This document shows, in pieces, positions 48,086 through 60,130 of a stretch of DNA of 64,000 nt. This DNA comes from Liolophura sinensis (Eukaryota; Mollusca; Polyplacophora; Chitonida; Chitonidae), in NCBI RefSeq assembly GCF_032854445.1, contig NC_088298.1, forward strand, positions 2,104,160 through 2,168,159, written 5' to 3'. Made by a program: the position numbers and the translations under genes. The notes beneath the pieces are model-generated. The model saw nothing but the letters and a program-made list of their open reading frames with translations, made no database searches and had not been told where the DNA came from. The number at the start of each line of letters is the position of its first letter. The stretch's first letter is position 1.

Positions 48086-48984
48086 ATAATATTTCACTGA
48101 AATGACAGGTGATTTTATGGCAGCCTGAGGGGAACGCCACATATTAAAATGAGTAAAAACATAAAAAATAAACGTGTAATAATAAATATTTTATGTCTAG
48201 GTTATGCAATCTATTTATCTCATGTTAACTGTGACTCTATTGCGTTGCTTCATTGCATACTAATATGACCGCTACGTACAAAGCCAACTTAATACCCGCC
48301 TTAATTAGTGCGTAAATTTGCCGTACGAGAAACGCCGAAAAACTTGTACAGGCAATTAATTATTCACAAAATCACATTCTGAGTAAAAACTAATTATTAT
48401 ACATGTATATCGTTTTTGCAGAGGCGTCAGAAGTAATCATTCTTCGTGAACGGATTTAACTCATATCTTCAGATGATAAAGTGGGACACCGAATAAAGGA
48501 TGCATGGCCACGGTGGGTGGGGGGGCGTCACTTAATAACACTGGTGCGTCATTCTGGGTCACATACACCCGACGTCAAAGTCAAGCTTACCCAAAGTCAT
48601 CAAGAGTTAGTTGTTAAAAATCGCCCCAGAGTCGGTTCAATCCGATGTCTAGTTATGCCAACAGCGACCTTAATTTTTCAAACGACCATCTTGTTTCTCT
48701 ACATAAGTAGTTTATGTTAACAGTCATGTGACATCATATGTTCACTGATTTCAAATATGAACAGCGGGAGCGAGGCACAGATGTCACCAAAAGGAGTAAG
48801 CATGGTGTGGCAGCGTGGGTCCTAGGGGCCGTAAAGGCAGCCAGGCTCATTACATCTGCATGATGCCTGTATGAACAGTTGTAATTAAAGCGCGACTGAG
48901 ATACCTTGTTTAATTGTTATTTGACATGGAACTCATTCATGGGCTACGAATTTGAGCTTTGATATGGAATTCATGCCTGGAATA

Positions 48985-49205
48985 TCCACTGTCTGCCCGG
49001 CATCATTGAAAACTGATGGCCGCTTCTCTCTTGTGTGTTACCGGCTTTATTTCCTATTTGTATAATTTCTTACATACCTTTGTCTTTGGGAGCTAGTGTT
49101 AAACGTTGTTTTGGAAACGGATCTTGCGATTATCGACTTGGAACGCCCATTACGGAATACGATTGGTGTACGAATGTGGGACATGACGCTTATATTTAGT
49201 CTGGT
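48985..49205. repeat. Dispersed repeat, copy 2 (partner at 44905-45125)
   Basis: Same block order as its partner, same orientation, 4.08 kb apart. Flanking DNA (48100-48980 and 49210-49850) shows nothing else that I can support. Confidence 0.7.
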
Positions 49206-49849
49206 GTCTTGGAAATGATATTTGGGTTAGGCAGCACTATCAATACAATGATACCTGTAAGAGATGACGTGTTCATATCATATACTTGTGCAACACTAAA
49301 GTATTTATGTTGAAAGCTCAATACTCCAAGAATCCATAATATACGCATATCAAAGAATCCTTGAGTGTCAGATAAAAAGGGAACTAGATATATAGGACTA
49401 CAACCACAACACAAGAACTACTTACACGTCAGCAGGAAGAAAATGGACGTCACCAAAACAGAGGTTCTTCTTCACATCTATACAGCTAGAGACAATACCT
49501 GAAGACAGAAGAAAATGACGATTGATGGAGAGCCCGTAAGAACTGTTGACCTACGTTGTTTGAAAGTATTTGATCAAAAGAGGCTGAAATGAAATTTGTC
49601 GAGGCTTGGGTCATTGAAATGTCAAGTGATGCTTTCTGTGTCATGGGTTTATACACGCAGTCTCTGTAGATAATAACTGCACTTATTTTCTGAACAGAGT
49701 TTTAGCTATACAGCAAGTAACCCTAAATGTCGCTCTGTCCAATAAATAAACCTTTCAACACAGAAAGATGTTTGGGAGATTGACTTAAAATGGGAGATTC
49801 ATTTATCGAGGGACTTGAGTACAAGACAAAATAAATGCTTTAGAATACA

Positions 49850-50058
49850 ATTTATTTATTTATTTATTTATTCATTTCGTGTTTAACGCTGTACTCAAGA
49901 ATGTTTCATGATGGCGGCCAGCATTATGGGGACATGAAACCGAGTAGAGCCAGGAGGATATCAACGACCATCCACAGGGTGCTGGTACCTTCCCACGTAC
50001 AGCCGCAGAGAAAGCCAGCTTAAGCCGTACTTGAACTCACAGCGACCACATTGGTGAG
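49850..50058 (-). mobile_element. SINE family A, head lost at the junction with the next copy
   Basis: A long T-rich tail complement, then AACGCTGTACTCAAGAATGT and the middle part, ending within the head at ACATTGGTGAG. Confidence 0.88.
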
Positions 50059-50280
50059 ATTTATTTATTTACTTATTTGACTGGTATTTTCCGCCGTACA
50101 CTCAAAAATGTTTCACTTATACGACGGCGGCGAGCATTATGACTTGGCAGAGCTCGAGGGAAACCCACGACCAACTGCAGGTAGCTGGCAGATCTTCCCA
50201 CGTACGGCCGGAGGGGAAACCAGCACGAGCTGGACTTGAACTCACAGCGACCGCAATGGTGAGAGGTTCCACGGAGGCTC
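50059..50280 (-). mobile_element. SINE family A, directly adjoining the preceding copy
   Basis: The tail complement ATTTATTTATTTACTTATTT starts right where the previous element breaks off. The element continues to the head GGAGGCTC. About 25 bases between box B and box A are missing. Confidence 0.88.
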
Positions 50281-51069
50281 GCGCTTCAAGAAAGTTTACT
50301 AGTGTAACGTCCACTCATGCATAGAAGCATTATATACGGGACAAAAAAGGCTTAACTGTGACTGTGTCCAAACATTTTAATGTATTTTATTGTTTAAAAA
50401 AAATCAGAGTAAATACAGATCCGGATATAGTTTCAGTGACGTGCCTTTCATTTTTTTGTTGTTGTTTGTTTTTTAATTTCATACGATTTTAAATGCGGTT
50501 TCCATACCGAGAACATGAAGGCACAGTGAGCGCATTTCTAACATATATATACTTAACATTAATGCAAATAGTACATGAGAGATTTAATCTATACATTACT
50601 CATTACTCTAAAACCTGCAGGACATACATTTACGTCAGGCATTTAGCCGTCCTACATTAAGAAGCGTATTATACTCCATTCTACAGAGAAAAGACATGTT
50701 CGACGATGAATAAAACTATTATTCTCATTTTTTAAGTACAGCGAGTTATCACACAAAAATTTTAAAAAAGACATATTTCCGCCTACAATGACGAAAATGG
50801 CGAAAAACTGGTTTGGGTAAATAGCTGCGTTCGCTGATAAAACCGCCAAGACTTCCGTCAGAATGATTGGTCTGTTAAAATTTCAGATGACCAATCAGTG
50901 ACTAGCATAGGTTTAATGGTATGCTGGTCATACATGCTAAAATAACACTGATTTCCTCTAACTTTGTGTTCATTTTTTTTTTTTCACATGTCTTTATCCA
51001 TTATTTTGATCAGCTAACGACTGTTTAATTTAATTGTGTGGATATTTGAAGATTACAGCATGACTAATT

Positions 51070-52290
51070 GCACCCTAAGGACAACAGATATGTCACCCAC
51101 ATGGCACCATGCATACATGAATACATACACACATACGACATCGTGTGTACATGATCTCAAATGACACCGTGCGTACATTATTCCATATAACACTGTGCGT
51201 ACATGAACCCATAAAACCCATTCACACATATGACACCGTGCTTACATGAATCCATACACGCATATGACACCGTGTGTACATGAACCCATACGACAACATG
51301 CATAAATGAACCCATACACCCATATGACACCATGCGTAAATGAACCCATACACACACATGACACCGTGCGTACATGAACCCATACACCCATATGACACCG
51401 TGCTAACATGAACCATACACGAATATGGCATCACATAACCCAATACACGCACATGACACCGTGCGTTCATAAACCCATTCACACAGATGACGCCGTGCTT
51501 ACATGAACCCATACACGCATATGACACCGTGTGTACATGGACCCGTACACACATATGACAACGTGTGTACATGAACCCATACACCCATATGACACCATGT
51601 ATAAATGAACCCATACACTCATATGACACCATGCGTAAATGAACCCATACGCACAGATGACACCGTGCGTACATGAACCCATATGACACCGTGCGTTCAT
51701 AAACCCATACACCCATATGACACCATGCGTAAATGAACCTATACACGCATATGACACCGTGCGTACATGAACCCATACACCCATATGACACCACGCGTAA
51801 ATGAACCTATACACGCATATGACACCATGCATAAATGAACCCATACACCCATATGACACCATGCATAAATGAACCCATACACCCATATGACACCATGCGT
51901 AAATGAAACTATACACGCATGTGACACCGTGCCTACATGAACCCATATGACACCGTGCGTTCATAAACCCATTCACACAGGTGACACCGTGCTTACATGA
52001 ACCCATACACGCATATGACACCGTGTGTACATGGCCCCATACACCCATCTGACACCATGCGTAAATGAACCTATACACGCATATGACACCGCGCTTAGAT
52101 GAACCCGTACACCCATATGACACCATGCGTAAATGAACCTACACACGACACCGTGCTTACATGAACCCATACACGCATATGACAACGTGCGTATATGACA
52201 TACAACAACCATAACACCATACAGGCATGATCCATACAGGCGTGACAACATACATACATGACACCATACATACATGACATCATACAGACA
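51070..52290. repeat. 33-34 base minisatellite, about 35 units
   Basis: The unit is ATGAACCCATACACCCATAT plus GACACCGTGCGTAC. Length varies by one base, so long minus ORFs (190 and 215 codons, GCMGSCTHGVI-like) arise by chance. Some units share a CACAGATGACGCC variant in the same order, hinting at higher-order structure. Confidence 0.96.
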
Positions 52291-54166
52291 TGACACCGCG
52301 TCTCTCACTTCTTCACTCACCGCTTTCATCCCGGACCAAAGTTTCAGAAACATTTTTTTTTCAGGCACAAATTAATCAAAACAATGTTTAAATTATCAGC
52401 TTTTCAAAACACATGTTACAGGCCAAACAAAAGCGTCACTGATAAGAGAAGTTCTAACAAGTAACAACTGCCCTTCGCCATGTACCTGACAAACCTCCAG
52501 ACTCAAGGCTGCAGCTGAATCAACACGAGCTGGATTCGAGCTTGCGACCTCAATCACCAAGGCCCGATTGGCTTCAAAGAGGAAAAGAGGCTTAGCCGTA
52601 TGAGATAGCGAGAGCGTAGTTCCTGTTTTGTCCATTACGGGTTCACTGAGAATCAGTGGTGTCCACTCCAACCATTAACCTCACCCTATTAACACGGGTG
52701 AAATAAACGCACTATTTATGATTACTGTGACTACTACCATGAACATGCTTGAAGCCAGCTAACATATATTGTGTAAAATAACCGTCCACTCAAAACATTA
52801 TCCTGCCCTGAGAATGGGCAGCATCGTTTGGTTTGTTAAAGCGCATATTAAACCTGAGCCTCGTCGTGAATACATTATCAGATATAACACAAGTATTTCA
52901 CACTAGATTTTTTAAAAAGCACTAGAAAGCACGAGAATTGCGCACGAAATGCTATCAAGGGAGATAACTCCCAGGGTAATTCAGGGACAAGAGAGCAAAC
53001 TTGCTTTCTGCAGTCCGCAAGATATTAGATAATACTCGTAAACAGCTGAACATGGGTCCTGATTTCTTGTCATGGCTAGGCAAATGCCTAGATAATAGCG
53101 CACAAATCGGTGTTTTAATTTACACGCAGCAATCCAGATCCGAAAGAATCTTGAATTGTTTTAGAATGAACAGTCTTCGTCACGCTTACGAATTCAATCT
53201 CCTGTTGCAATACGTCGACTGTCTTGTCTTTCGGAGCATGTAACGTGTGGTTCTGAGAGCCCACAGGCTGCAATGTCAGCCAGTAGGCTTACAGTCTAAA
53301 GTAACCTTCGCCTGCATGCTAGGCCATTTCTTCTATACTGAATCACAATTAAATGCAATGACCGTAACGATCTTATTACGCTATTTAAGGTCACTGACTG
53401 TGCTGAACACAAACCTTTCGGGTCTCTTTATTCCTCAAGGGAAATGCCTCGCAAATTATAAAAGGTCACTCACAACGTTAATTTACTGTACTTCACCCAA
53501 CGTTTAAAGTTTTCAAGTAACACATCCTGCAGGACTGATACATCCGCCATATAGATCCGCTAGGGAGTTCTAAGGAGTTTGATTAATCTCTTACCAGGAA
53601 AATACCGAAAACATTGGCATCAAAAGTATCACCAGTATTCTGAAAGTGCATTTTATACACACCAAAAGTTAGGTGATATACAAAATTTAAGTAAATAAAA
53701 CACCAGTGCGAGGTTAATAATAACAGTTTTTGCAAAAATTGTCTTCTTTTGACTGATTGTTGCTAAACGCCATATATAGGCCTAAGATGTTGTTGATCCC
53801 CTAAACTGTTGTTAAACGAGATATATCCTCTTAAAATCAATCACTTTTTCACTTAAAATGGATGTACGGCAGTTTTATGGGAGACGCAGACCGGAATGTC
53901 TGAAGAAAACTACTTCAGGAGACTAAGAACTGTCAAGATTCATCGGTTTCCACTGATATAAAAAAGCAACCATCAGTTCAACCCAAAAAACTATTTACGA
54001 ACAAGATGTACATTCAAAACCGATGACGTAATGTCCACATATTCAGGTGCATTTTATACGTATGCGGATTTAGTCAGAGGTCTTGTATGTCCACATGTGC
54101 AATAAAATTGAAAGATACGACATAATTTCCACGGATTCACGAACATTCTAGGTATGGATTTAGTGC
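52291..54166. other. No gene seen
   Basis: The tRNA-like stretch ACGAGCTGGATTCGAGCTTG (52528-52547) may be an old SINE head. AAGGGAGATAACTCCCAGGG lies at 52959-52978. ORFs at 53001-53243 and 53247-53507 show no domain or splice context. Confidence 0.45.
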
Positions 54167-54178
54167 GGTCGATGAATT

Positions 54179-54358
54179 TATTTATTTGATTTATTTGATT
54201 GGTATTTTACGCCGTACTCAAGAAAATTTCAAGAAAATACGACAGCGGCCAGCATTATGGTAGGAGGAAACCGGGCAGAGCCCGGAAAAAAACCAATGAC
54301 CATTCGCAGGGTGCTGGCTGACCTTCGCACGTGCGTCCGGAAAAGGAAGACAGCACGA
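54179..54358 (-). mobile_element. 5'-truncated SINE family A with 12-base target-site duplication
   Basis: GGTCGATGAATT flanks the element at 54167-54178 and 54359-54370. The tail complement and middle part are present, and the head was lost at insertion. The duplication shows that truncation happened during retroposition. Confidence 0.93.
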
Positions 54359-54371
54359 GGTCGATGAATTA

Positions 54372-54868
54372 TAGGAATACACTATGACATGACACAATGC
54401 GCACAGATGCACGCACATTATACACGCAATGACATGACATAATGCGCACAGATACACCCACATTATACACGCAATCACACGACATAATGCGCACAGATGC
54501 ATGCACATTATACACGCAATGACATGACATAATGCGCACAGATGCACTCACATTATATATGCAATGACCTGACATAATGCGCACAGATGCATGCACATTA
54601 TACATGCAATGACCTGACATAATGCGCACAGATGCACTCACATTATGCACGCAATGACCTGACATAATGCGCACAGGTGCACGCACATTATACACGCAAT
54701 GACCTGACATAATGCGCAGAAATGCACGCACATTATACACGCACTCACATGACATAATGCGCAGCGATGCACGCACATTATACACACAATGACATGACAT
54801 AATGCGCAGAGATGCACGCACATTATTCACACAATGACATGACATATTGCGCAGATGCACGCACATTA
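54372..54868. repeat. 45-base minisatellite, 11 units
   Basis: The unit is CACATTATACACGCAATGAC plus ATGACATAATGCGCACAGAT and GCACG. A multiple of three, it gives false minus ORFs of 15-residue units (CALCHVIACIMCVHL). It starts at the edge of the SINE's target-site duplication. Confidence 0.96.
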
Positions 54869-54872
54869 TACA

Positions 54873-56116
54873 GTCAAAGAGGATTCAACATGCACAGGTT
54901 TACGTATATTCTACAAGTATGTGGATTCAATGTACACAGATTCAGGTCAGTTCTACAGGTATTGAGATACAGGTTATACTAACGTCATCAAGGGTTAGTA
55001 TAACAACACATGTAATAAAAGCATATGGCAAAATGTCCACAAATCCATGTACCTTCTACACGTATGATCTGGTTTCAGTGTCGCTAAAGAAATGTATACC
55101 AACACCATTTGCAATCAAAGCTGACTCTTTATCTTAAAAAATTCACATGCATTCTGCACATAGTGTAGTTTCAGTGAAGTCTAAGAAATTTACAACAACA
55201 ACATATGCAACCGAAGCATATGATATTATTCTGTAATTAAAAGGAGGCATTGAACTGAAAGGGAAAAGAAAAGAACAATAAGGTGTGTAACCAAGGCATA
55301 TGACATATTGTGTTTAGAATCTGTTGCCTTTTATGTTCAATTAAGTTCTAGAAATTAGTCACCTACCATCAAAGCCCACAGGTATTATCCACGAACCGTC
55401 AGTTATCGGGCTATCGACAGCAAACTAGAAGTGGTAAAAACATTCAAGAGTCGGGTAGTTTCAATCGGTTTCAATCATAAATACTTAAAGTACACCTTGA
55501 GGGAAATAGTCAAACATTTCTCCTCTGCAAGTTTTGATTTGGGTCAAGGGATTAGGCACAAGATGCCGACACGGGATAACAGCGGTTCAGTCGTTGCTCA
55601 GAGAATCGGGCAGGTTTTGACAATGAGACTTCGCTTGTCTGGGAACTCGCGCACCTGTTCAAAAGCGTATCTGGTCCAGCGGGGTTGATGGTACCAGGGA
55701 GACGCACTTTGAAACCAAGAGCCACCAAGCACATGGTGAAACCTGTGACTGGACAGAAACCTCGTTATTACATGGCCAGTAGCCCAATAGCGTGTCCTAG
55801 CATGATTCCGTCAAGGATCGTCCTATAAAACAACTTAATTGTTACCAAAACACTTTCAGTGAGCTTCAAGGAGTGTTGTAAAACTTGACATTTTGAAGGT
55901 CAGCGAGATTTGCGACAGTTTCTATCACAAAATGGTATGTCGCGCGCTGCCCGAGCATATCTGTACGTGTAGACCCGCTAAAAGCTAACCTGTAAAATAG
56001 CCACAATATGATGTTTTCAGAGTAATGATAAAATACATTACGTTATTGCTATAAACTATAAGGTTGTATAAGACAGGCGTGTTCCGTTATTCCAACCTCA
56101 GAAGTTTTATTGGTGT
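54873..56116. other. No gene seen
   Basis: Weak 70-80 base periodicity of ATTCTACAGGTAT-like blocks continues from the array to about 55200. The rest is unremarkable. Confidence 0.4.
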
Positions 56117-56237
56117 ATAATCGTGAATTGTGCTACCATAACATAGCAGCATGTTGCAGTAAAATAATCTTTTCTAGCATCAGTCAGAAACCGTAATACT
56201 GTGTTAAATTTAACAGATTAGTTTTTAGAGTGTATTA
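56117..56237. mobile_element. Palindromic MITE, right half only
   Basis: TTCTAGCATCAGTCAGAAAC and GTTAAATTTAACAGATTAGT, then TTTTTAGAGTGTA. Confidence 0.7.
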
Positions 56238-56650
56238 ATATATATAGATAGATACATATATTCATATTTGGGTCAGTCGTGAAGCCGAAGTTATTTTTAT
56301 CTCCGCAACTTTACCCAAGTCCGATGCGCGGGTTTTGGGACACGGTCAACATTTTATAGTGGTCACTGGTACGCGATGGTTCTCCACATGGAGACGGACC
56401 TAGGCAGACAGATCTGGGTTATCGCGTGGACATTTAACACGAGCTAATTTAAAGGCCACTTCAATTTTTTTTATCACCGCTCATAACTGTAGTAATAAAT
56501 GACAAATGCTGTCAGTTTTAAGAGATAATTTTGATGATAAATGTCCAAGGGAGATCTCAGCCAAAGACTTGTAGTAACAGGTAGGCCTACATAAGCGAAA
56601 CACATATTCTTGTTTACCGTTCCATCTAATTCCATCTGGTGCGCATACCT

Positions 56651-56850
56651 GCACACTCAAAAAAACAATCTGTTCATTTTAACAGAAAGTCTGTTGTCTA
56701 AATGATGCTAGAATGCATTCTGCGCAATTAGACTAACACGATATTATGTTGAATATGACAGAATATTATAATATAATAACAGAATACATTCTAGCTTCAC
56801 TCAGACAACAGACATTCTGTTAAAATTAACAGATCACTTTTCTGAGTGTA
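56651..56850. mobile_element. Palindromic MITE, most complete copy
   Basis: This 200-base element has about 68-base terminal inverted repeats: the left begins CACTCAAAAAAACAATCTGT and the right ends ACAGATCACTTTTCTGAGTG. Both arms carry TTTTAACAGAAAGTCTGTTG-like and GATGCTAGAATGCATTCTG-like blocks. Across copies the ends are TACACTC and GAGTGTA, which suggests a TA target as in Tc1/mariner-type elements. It has no coding capacity. Confidence 0.9.
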
Positions 56851-57023
56851 GGCCTATGTCACATGTGAGAATCACCAGTTTTCTAATTTCCTAATTTTCT
56901 TTCATAGCAGATTTTTAAATTCAAAGACATCAAGCTAGAATTCAGAAATTCAGAAGTTTTTTCACGAAGATTTCATGGAAAGAAAAAAAAATCCCACTCT
57001 CTACTATCTGAACATCTACTGGT

Positions 57024-57181
57024 ATTTGTTTATTTCATCGTTGCAGTCAGACCTTCCCACTTGCGACCAGAGAGAAAGCCAGCATATCAGCTGGACCTGA
57101 ACTCAAAACGACCGCAATGATCAAAGGTTCTTGAGTCATTATGCTCCGCTAGCAGGTTAACCACGAGGTCACAGAGGCCTC
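57024..57181 (-). mobile_element. SINE family A, internally deleted
   Basis: A TTTGTTTATTT remnant of the tail, then CAGACCTTCCCACTTGCGAC through the head to GGTCACAGAGGCC. The tail half is missing. Confidence 0.85.
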
Positions 57182-57652
57182 TAACATCAGCATGTAACTA
57201 GCATTTATATAAACGTGGAATCATTTTCCGCGCAATGGCGATTTGTGTGTAATTACGTTGGACTGGCTACTATGCACTTATGAATCGAACTCACTTTTTC
57301 GATTGAGATTTTGAGTTTGGAGGTTTGTGCTTTCAAAATGCAACCCCAGCGTATCAAGCACCGTCCAGACCTAATTCTGAGGAAAACAGCCCGCTATCGT
57401 TAACATTTCATTCTACTACTATCTCTCTTCTCCAGAACAGAGCGTACACTACGGGATAACATGAGAGGCTATTCTCGCGTGAGCTTGTACGGAAACACGA
57501 GTATTATTGACAATATCAACACAAACAAATGTCAGTGTGTATAAACACGGCCGACATGTTAATACAACACGGACACAAGTCACGTGAGACAGTCACGTGA
57601 GACGATCGGGGTCTGGTGATACTTGCTTCAACTCATGGAATATCAAAAAGAA

Positions 57653-57802
57653 AAGCTCTCCGAACCTACGTGTGGACATTTGTCCGTAACCTGCGGATTG
57701 CCGTGGGTTTCCCCTGGGCTTTACCCGGTTTCGTTCCATAATGCTGGCAGCCCTCGTATAAGTGAAATACTCTTGAGTACGACATAAACACCAATCAAAT
57801 AA
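57653..57802 (+). mobile_element. 5'-truncated SINE family A with target-site duplication
   Basis: AATATCAAAAAGAA (57639-57652) and AATATCAAAAGAA (57803-57815) flank the 3' part, from GTAACCTGCGG to the CAATCAAATAA tail. Confidence 0.88.
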
Positions 57803-57994
57803 AATATCAAAAGAATCGTACACTCTTGTAATTATTATAAAGATTTACAGCGAAGAAAGTAAAGCCAGAGCAGTGACAACAATATGTTAATTGGAAAATG
57901 ACACACGTAACCGGTGAAATACGACCTCTAGCTTGTCAGTTTACCTCAGGGTTTTATTCCTTTATCTTATAGCAATACGTAAGTACGTAAAGTA

Positions 57995-58325
57995 TCAGAG
58001 CCATATCAGACGTGTAGCGTGCAGTCCCCATTATCCACATCAGAAGTGTAGCGTGCAGTCCACATTATCCACATCAGAAGTGTAGCGTGCAGTTCCCATT
58101 TCCACATCAGAAGTGTAGTGTGAAGTCATCTTTTTTCACACGAGTAATGTAGCGTGAAGACTTAATGACATTTCAAACGAAGCGTAAAACCACCATTATT
58201 TTCAACGGAAGTATATATTGTGGCAACCACTAATTACCTCATAAATGTTTTTTGACGTAACCATTATTTACATCAGAACTGTAGCATAAAATCATCAATT
58301 TACACATCAAAAGTGTGGCGTTATA
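57995..58325. repeat. About 34-base tandem repeat
   Basis: The unit is GCGTGCAGTCCCCATTATCC plus ACATCAGAAGTGTA: three close units, then degenerate ones. Confidence 0.88.
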
Positions 58326-58861
58326 ATGACGATAGAAATGTCATTTTTCTAAATGTACAACTATTGAACTTTAAATTATGTTCCAGGAGGGAAATCCAAG
58401 CTTTTCATGAATGGCAATCAATATTTAGGATATACATCAGAATTTTGAAACCCACTACATCGTTAGCGAAATTTGATATAGGTAAAGAAAGATGGCAGAT
58501 AATGTGGGATTGTGACTGACGATCCGTGTTGAAGATTTAGAAAGTGGACAACTTTCACATAAGTCATTAACGTTTGGACTACAAGAAAGTAGTTTAATAT
58601 GACAGCATACAAATGCTTAAATTTTTCGTAGAATAGAAATAAGTATCCTCAACAGGGTCGGTTATGGCCGTGAAGAAATGCAGGGATTTTGTTTCACACG
58701 ACCGTGATTGGAGTTTGAGGCCTCAGCTGTCACACGTTTCCGTGCAGGCCTACAGAAATATATAGGTAAAGACCGCGGTCAGCTGATCGGCCGAATTAAA
58801 AGAGTACAATTCACGACATGTGCACTCTTACACAGCACAGGGTCGTTCAGCGAAAGGACTC

Positions 58862-59800
58862 TTGCTAAGCCAAATAGCTCTTGCTAAGCCAAATGACTCG
58901 GTAAGCCAATTGGCTTTACAGATGACTTGTTAAGCCAAAGGATTTCCGTAAGACAAAGGCCTGTCGTTAAGCCATAGGACCCTCTTTAAACCAAATGACT
59001 GTCGTTAAGCCAAAAGACTCTCGTTAAAGGGACCTACCGCCGATAGAATTTCAGAAATCATAGTTTGTTCAGCTAAATACAAAAATGAGTTGCATTTGAC
59101 TCCTAACTCAACCTCTGGGAATATATTTTCCGAAAAATGTCAATTAAGCGAATTACAAGGGGAAATCCTTCAGTAGTCTAAACTGTCCACCCGACGAGAT
59201 AACATACAAATGAGACAGAGCAGAGATTCCCACAGTGCAACGTTCGCTCGTTGATCGCACATGTAAACAAAACGATAGACTGAAAGCGAATTGAGCGAAG
59301 TCTAGTAAACCAAAAAAGACTTACCGTGTCTGAAATTTCAAGTTCGCTGAACACCTCCTGTCGTCTACACAAGGGGAGGTAACAGACTCAAAAAATCTGG
59401 CCTCCTAAATACAGCGGCTTGAACGAGTTGATGCTCGAAGGGAAACGACGGATAAACTTGAAAATTCGATTACTAACTCAAAGTCGGATATGTGTCCGTA
59501 GACATCTGGAAGTAGTCGGCGGTATGTCCCTTTAAACCAAAGAACACTTATTAACCCAAAGGACTCTCGTGAAGCCAAATGACACTCGTTAAGCCAAAAG
59601 ACTCGTTAAGCTGAAAGACTCGTTAAGCCAAAGGGCCCCAGTTAAGCCAGATGACGCTTGTTAAGCCATCGGAATTGTCGTTAAGCCAAAACTCGTTAGA
59701 CCAGATGATTCTCGTTTGACCAGATGACTCTCTTTAAGCCAATGGGCTCTGCTTACGCCAAAGGGCTCTTGTTAAACTACAGGGCTCTTGTCAAGCTACA
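58862..59800. repeat. GTTAAGCCAAA short tandem array, split by a MITE
   Basis: Degenerate units of about 18 bases (CTCGTTAAGCCAAAGGACT) run from 58862 to 59028 and resume from 59532 to about 59800. The gap is exactly the TTAA-flanked insertion at 59029-59531. Confidence 0.93.
59029..59531. mobile_element. piggyBac-like MITE with TTAA target duplication
   Basis: The ends are AGGGACCTACCGCCGA and TCGGCGGTATGTCCCT, inverted repeats of 16 bases with one mismatch. TTAA lies outside each end (59025-59028 and 59532-59535), the target of piggyBac-superfamily transposases. The 503-base interior has only a 64-codon minus ORF without transposase features, so it is non-autonomous. It interrupts the tandem array, whose every unit offers a TTAA site. 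Confidence 0.92.
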
Positions 59801-59968
59801 TTCTTTGTGACTGAAATACTTATCATACAAAATCCGCCACTGACAGTTCATGTGAGGAATATATCATAACATTCAGTGCCGTTGGAAAGAAATTAAGGGT
59901 ATGGGGGAGGGAATAACAATTAGCAGGTATTCACGGGTTGTCTACACATCCGAAGATCCGTGGGGACA

Positions 59969-60130
59969 TTTTATTTATTTATTTATTTGATTGGTGTTTT
60001 ACGCCGTACTCAAGAATATTTCACTTACACGACGGCAGCCAGCATTATAGTGGGGGGGGGGGGGGAAACCAACGACCATCAGCAGGTTGCTGACAGACCT
60101 TCCCACTTACGGCTCGAGAGGAAGCCAGCT
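59969..60130 (-). mobile_element. SINE family A with poly-G expansion
   Basis: TTATTTATTTATTTATTTGA, GTACTCAAGAATATTTCACT and the middle part, broken off at GAGGAAGCCAGCT. The GGTGGGAGG of the family has become a run of 14 G (about 60052-60065). Confidence 0.9.

Noticed and set aside
47784-48140. 118-codon minus ORF
   Set aside because: It lies almost entirely in a SINE family B copy; the same translation arises from the copy at 9.6 kb.
51222-52126. Long minus ORFs (190 and 215 codons) with Cys/His-rich repeats that resemble a secreted repeat protein
   Set aside because: They are the 33-34 base minisatellite translated; the unit is not a fixed multiple of three and the peptide drifts between unrelated frames.
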